Shown piece after piece: positions 14,105 through 16,942 of a DNA stretch of 16,942 nt. The position numbers were made by a program, and so were the translations under genes. Each line of letters opens with the position of its first letter. Position 1 is the first letter of the stretch. The DNA lies in contig DGDD01000222.1 of assembly GCA_002385265.1 (NCBI GenBank), forward strand, positions 863 through 17,804, given 5' to 3'. This DNA is from Chitinophagaceae bacterium UBA3961 (GTDB lineage: Bacteria; Bacteroidota; Bacteroidia; Chitinophagales; Chitinophagaceae). The notes below the pieces were generated by a model, which was not told the DNA's origin, did not search any database, and saw only the letters and a list, made by a program, of their open reading frames with translations.

Positions 14105-16321
14105 ATGTTTTGTAGAAAGCTGACATGGCTGCTCATAATGCTATGTCCCCTCATTAGTATAGCCCAGTCCACGCCTTCTTATCAGGATCAATACCAACTC
14201 CATATTAAGAAGGCCTCTAAACCTGTTAAAATTGATGGGGTGCTCGATGACGCCGCTTGGGCTGAAGCAACCGTTAGTTCCGACTTCATTCGCAAATACC
14301 CCAACGATCTCGTAAATGCAAAACGCAGAACTGTTGCCAAAGTAAGCTTTGACGACAACTTTATCTACTTTGCTTTCATCGCTTATGATACTTCTCACCA
14401 TGTTGTTCAAAGCTTAAAAAGAGACGGAGGCCACGAAACCAATGACGCCGTAGGGATCATCCTTGATCCAATGAACCAAAGAACCACCGGCTTCTTTTTT
14501 GTTGTGAACGCATTCAATACTCAAACCGATGATCAATTAGATGGTACTTCTCAACCCTTGAGTTTGAGTTGGGATAATAAATGGTTCTCTGCCACCAAAC
14601 GTTTGGCCGATCATTGGATCGCAGAAATTGCCATTCCCTTTAAAACCATTCGCTATTCAAATGAAAAACTAAAATGGGGATTGAATTTTTTGAGAAGTGA
14701 TTTGAAGGAAAACGAATACACTACTTGGACCCGCATGCCCATCAATTTCAAGTCGTATGATTTAGGTTATACCGGTAGTTTAATTTGGGACAATCCACCG
14801 CCACCAACAAAAGGCAATATTTCGTTTATCCCCTATGTAACAGGTGGAGCAAATGAGGATAAAGAAAATAGTGAAGCCTTGAAAGGAACCGCCAATGCGG
14901 GTTTTGATGCAAAAATTGGACTCACTTCTTCTTTGAATTTAGATTTAACCGTAAACCCCGATTTCTCTCAAATTGAAGTAGACCAACAAGTAACCAATCT
15001 TACACGCTTTAATATCTTCTTGCCTGAAAGACGAACCTTCTTTTTGGAAAACGCTGACCTTTTTGCAGGCTACGGCATTCCCCCCATCCGACCTTTCTAT
15101 TCAAGAACCATCGGGTTGGATAACAATGGCAATAGAATTCCCATCTACGGTGGAGCTAGAATAAGCGGGAATATTGCTTCTCGAACACGCATCGGGGTTA
15201 TGAACATGCAAACAGGAAGAAAAGATGAATTTGCATCTCAGAACTATACCGCAGTATCCGTAAACCAAGGATTTTTTAAACGCTCCTTGTTTAGAGCCTA
15301 CTTCTTGAACCATCAAGCATTTATGACCGCCTCTGAAAAGGCCATCAAACCAATGGATCAGTACGGAAGGAATGCCGGCTTTGACATGAACTTTGCGAAC
15401 CTGAAAGGAACTTGGAGCGGCTGGATCTCTCACAATCAAAGTTGGAAACCCAATATCAACGACAAATCGGGCTATTCCTCTTTTGGATTTGAACACAATA
15501 CCGCCAATTTCGGTTTTGTATTGGATGCCACTAATGTGGGCACCAATTATTATACAGATATGGGCTATGTGCAAAGAATCGAAAACTATGATGCGTTAAG
15601 AGATACTTCCATCAGAGTTGGGTTCAAACACTTGTTTACGGAGATGACCTACCGAATTAATCCAAAGCAAGGCAATATTCTGCGTCATACATTTCAACTT
15701 TCAAATTACAACGTTCACAATCCGAACAATACATTCAATGAGAACAATACGGAATTCAGCTACCGTTTTGAAATGAAAAACACCTCGGGTGTAGAATTAT
15801 CAGGGTCGCACACTGTTGTAGACTTGTTGTTCCCAATTAGCTTTACAGACGCTACGCCTATTCCGGCTCAAGTTTACAATTACAGTCAAACAAAATTGAC
15901 TTACAGTTCTGATATCAGAAAAAAATTCAATTTTGCTGCGGGAGTTGGAGGCGGAACCTTATTCAATGGTACCTATCAACAAATTGTAACCAAGTTTGTA
16001 TTGCGTTCTCAGCCCTTACTTAATTTGAGTATTTCATTCGAGTACAATAAACTGAAATTTCCCGGCAACTATGGTAGCACTGAATTATTCTTAATTGCGC
16101 CCCGAGCGGAAATCAATTTCTCTACCACACTTTTCTGGACCACCTTTGTTCAATACAACACTCAACGAAACAACTTTAATATCAATAGTCGATTCCAATG
16201 GCGTTACAAACCAATGAGTGATCTGTTCATCGTTTATACCGATAACTATTTCACCGATCCTTTCTTCAAAAACAAGAACCGTGCAATTGTATTCAAGTTG
16301 AATTATTGGCTGAATCTTTAA
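14105..16321 (+). CDS. Secreted CBM9-like / DUF5916 outer-membrane-type protein
   Basis: 738 residues. A Sec signal peptide (1-20, cleavage likely at SIA-Q) is followed by a family-9-carbohydrate-binding-like domain (about 33-230). The domain includes KIDGVLDDAAWAEA (42-55), DDNFIYFAF (83-91) and NDAVGIILDP (113-122). The remainder (about 238-738) is the DUF5916 region, rich in alternating beta-strand sequence suggesting an outer-membrane barrel. It carries the family signature VNPDFSQIEVDQQV (283-296) and LPERRTFFLENADLF (306-320). The family is common in Bacteroidota; its substrate is unknown, and the CBM9-like fold does not prove sugar binding. Length is in the usual range. It follows trmD but has its own promoter-like element, and nothing ties it to the oxidase genes. 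Confidence 0.88.
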   Translation: MFCRKLTWLLIMLCPLISIAQSTPSYQDQYQLHIKKASKPVKIDGVLDDAAWAEATVSSDFIRKYPNDLVNAKRRTVAKVSFDDNFIYFAFIAYDTSHHVVQSLKRDGGHETNDAVGIILDPMNQRTTGFFFVVNAFNTQTDDQLDGTSQPLSLSWDNKWFSATKRLADHWIAEIAIPFKTIRYSNEKLKWGLNFLRSDLKENEYTTWTRMPINFKSYDLGYTGSLIWDNPPPPTKGNISFIPYVTGGANEDKENSEALKGTANAGFDAKIGLTSSLNLDLTVNPDFSQIEVDQQVTNLTRFNIFLPERRTFFLENADLFAGYGIPPIRPFYSRTIGLDNNGNRIPIYGGARISGNIASRTRIGVMNMQTGRKDEFASQNYTAVSVNQGFFKRSLFRAYFLNHQAFMTASEKAIKPMDQYGRNAGFDMNFANLKGTWSGWISHNQSWKPNINDKSGYSSFGFEHNTANFGFVLDATNVGTNYYTDMGYVQRIENYDALRDTSIRVGFKHLFTEMTYRINPKQGNILRHTFQLSNYNVHNPNNTFNENNTEFSYRFEMKNTSGVELSGSHTVVDLLFPISFTDATPIPAQVYNYSQTKLTYSSDIRKKFNFAAGVGGGTLFNGTYQQIVTKFVLRSQPLLNLSISFEYNKLKFPGNYGSTELFLIAPRAEINFSTTLFWTTFVQYNTQRNNFNINSRFQWRYKPMSDLFIVYTDNYFTDPFFKNKNRAIVFKLNYWLNL

Positions 16322-16331
16322 AAAAACTGGA

Positions 16332-16376
16332 AGAAGAGGGTAATTAAGAATTAAGAGTTAAGAATTGAACAGCCGC
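16332..16376. repeat. Dispersed AATTAAG heptamer repeat, copy B
   Basis: After AGAAGAGGG come seven-base units AATTAAG, AATTAAG, AGTTAAG and AATTGA, then ACAGCCG. It matches copy A at 13101-13140 at both ends, with a different number of units, and begins 10 bp after the DUF5916 stop codon. Confidence 0.6.
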
Positions 16377-16605
16377 CTTATATGTGGGTAGATGAGGGAG
16401 AGAGTTAGAAATGAAATGACCCAATACTTTTAACTTATTACTTTTAACGCGTTTTGCGATTGGCTAATCAAGAATAATCGATGGTATCAAAAAGCTAGAT
16501 TCTTTTCTACTACATTTACTCTGTTGCATACTTCTTATATATTTACAATGGTTTCATTTTTTAAGTACCATTCGTCCATCTCTGCCGAAAATGATGTCCG
16601 AAGCC
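16377..16605. other. Intergenic DNA without recognisable gene
   Basis: No plausible coding frame, RNA gene or promoter was recognised here. Short words such as ACTTTTAAC repeat near 16426-16449. The rest of the gene-free right end holds the palindromes and AT-rich repeats listed separately. Confidence 0.5.
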
Positions 16606-16656
16606 ATTTCGAGCATGCTTCGCAAGGCCACAGGCCTGAAGAAGGATGCGAGAAAT
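16606..16656. repeat. Long imperfect palindrome, REP-like
   Basis: The 24-bp arms pair at 18 of 24 positions around a 3-nt loop (ACA, centre 16631). Outer ATTTC/GAAAT and inner AAGGCC/GGCCT-type pairs are intact. Words such as CATTTCGAGC and GCGAGAAATCT are typical of the CATTCCGAGC-type dispersed palindromes of many bacteria. Confidence 0.7.
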
Positions 16657-16658
16657 CT

Positions 16659-16735
16659 GGGTTTTTTTAAAAAAATCCCCGTCATTCCGAACGAGCGAGG
16701 GTGCGAAGCAGCCGCAGCGAGAGAGGATACTCAAT
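16659..16735. repeat. T7A7 palindrome followed by a second GTCATTCCGA-type REP-like element
   Basis: GGGTTTTTTT/AAAAAAATCCCC (16659-16680) is a nearly perfect palindrome. The next stretch starts GTCATTCCGAACGAGCGAGG and continues through GCGAAGCAGCCGCAGCGAGAG to GGATACTC, with partly complementary ends. It is a second, diverged member of the same palindromic family as 16606-16656. Confidence 0.55.
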
Positions 16736-16784
16736 ATGTGTTGTTAGAGAAGAGACGGCTTTGAAACTATTTTTTTTCACTAAA

Positions 16785-16942
16785 CTCGTTGGTTAGTTTT
16801 TTAGTGATTTAGTAGTTTAGTTTTTGAGTTTGGGGCTTTGCACAAGACACTGGTTTGAATTTGTGCTTTTGGGCGTTTTTGAGTGAAGATCACTTCCATT
16901 CTTCAATAGTGCAACAACCTAAGAACTAAAAAACTCAACAAC
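16785..16942. repeat. AT-rich TTTAGTTTTTGAGT / AACTAAAAAACTC repeats at the right edge
   Basis: The stretch contains repeated TTAGTTTTTTAGTG, TTTAGTAGTTTAG and TTTTTGAGTT words and ends in AAGAACTAAAAAACTCAACAAC. The last is nearly the same as the stretch at 4981-5000 between ccoI and ccoS. No gene is visible. Confidence 0.45.

Noticed and set aside
15101..15574. 157-residue minus-strand open frame opposite the DUF5916 gene
   Set aside because: Its composition is that expected from the antisense of a strand-rich coding sequence, and no family motif is visible.

Overview
The window looks like chromosomal DNA from a Bacteroidota bacterium, probably a Chitinophagaceae/Sphingobacteriia-type organism. 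Three things point there: promoters with the Bacteroidota -7 element TAnnTTTG and little Shine-Dalgarno sequence, a fused ccoNO cytochrome oxidase gene, and a DUF5916 outer-membrane-type protein. No phage, transposase, CRISPR array, rRNA or tRNA gene is visible.

Layout. 1-1270: two small genes of unknown function on opposite strands, a 7-bp-period repeat and a 47-bp tandem duplication. 1271-2320 (minus): a response regulator made of a receiver fused to a CRP/FNR-type DNA-binding module. 2470-4875: copper-type P-ATPase CcoI, ending at a strong terminator. 5110-11465: one cbb3 oxidase operon, ccoS-ccoNO-ccoQ-ccoP-ccoG-ccoH-(TauE/SafE-like gene), closed by a terminator. 11527-13074 (minus): a membrane PAS histidine kinase, convergent with the operon. 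13100-13340: repeats and palindromes. 13368-14045: trmD. 14105-16321: a secreted CBM9-like/DUF5916 protein. 16322-16942: no gene, but heptamer repeats and REP-like palindromes.

How it fits together. CcoI would supply copper, CcoS/G/H assist assembly, and CcoNO, Q and P form the high-affinity, microaerobic terminal oxidase. The kinase and the receiver-CRP regulator flank this block, as FixL, FixJ and FixK serve fixNOQP in rhizobia. Here the FixJ-like receiver and the FixK-like output lie in one polypeptide.

The main new observation concerns three promoters: that of the unknown gene at 158, that of ccoI, and that of the ccoS operon. All share one geometry. A TGA-N6-TCA box starts exactly 57 bp before the TA of a -7 element. 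A second box (a half-site at the first promoter) starts exactly 35 bp before it. The two boxes are therefore 22 bp apart in all three. This defines a candidate regulon for the receiver-CRP protein and places the unknown 124-residue protein in it. Function calls rest on motif recognition by eye; no database search was run.
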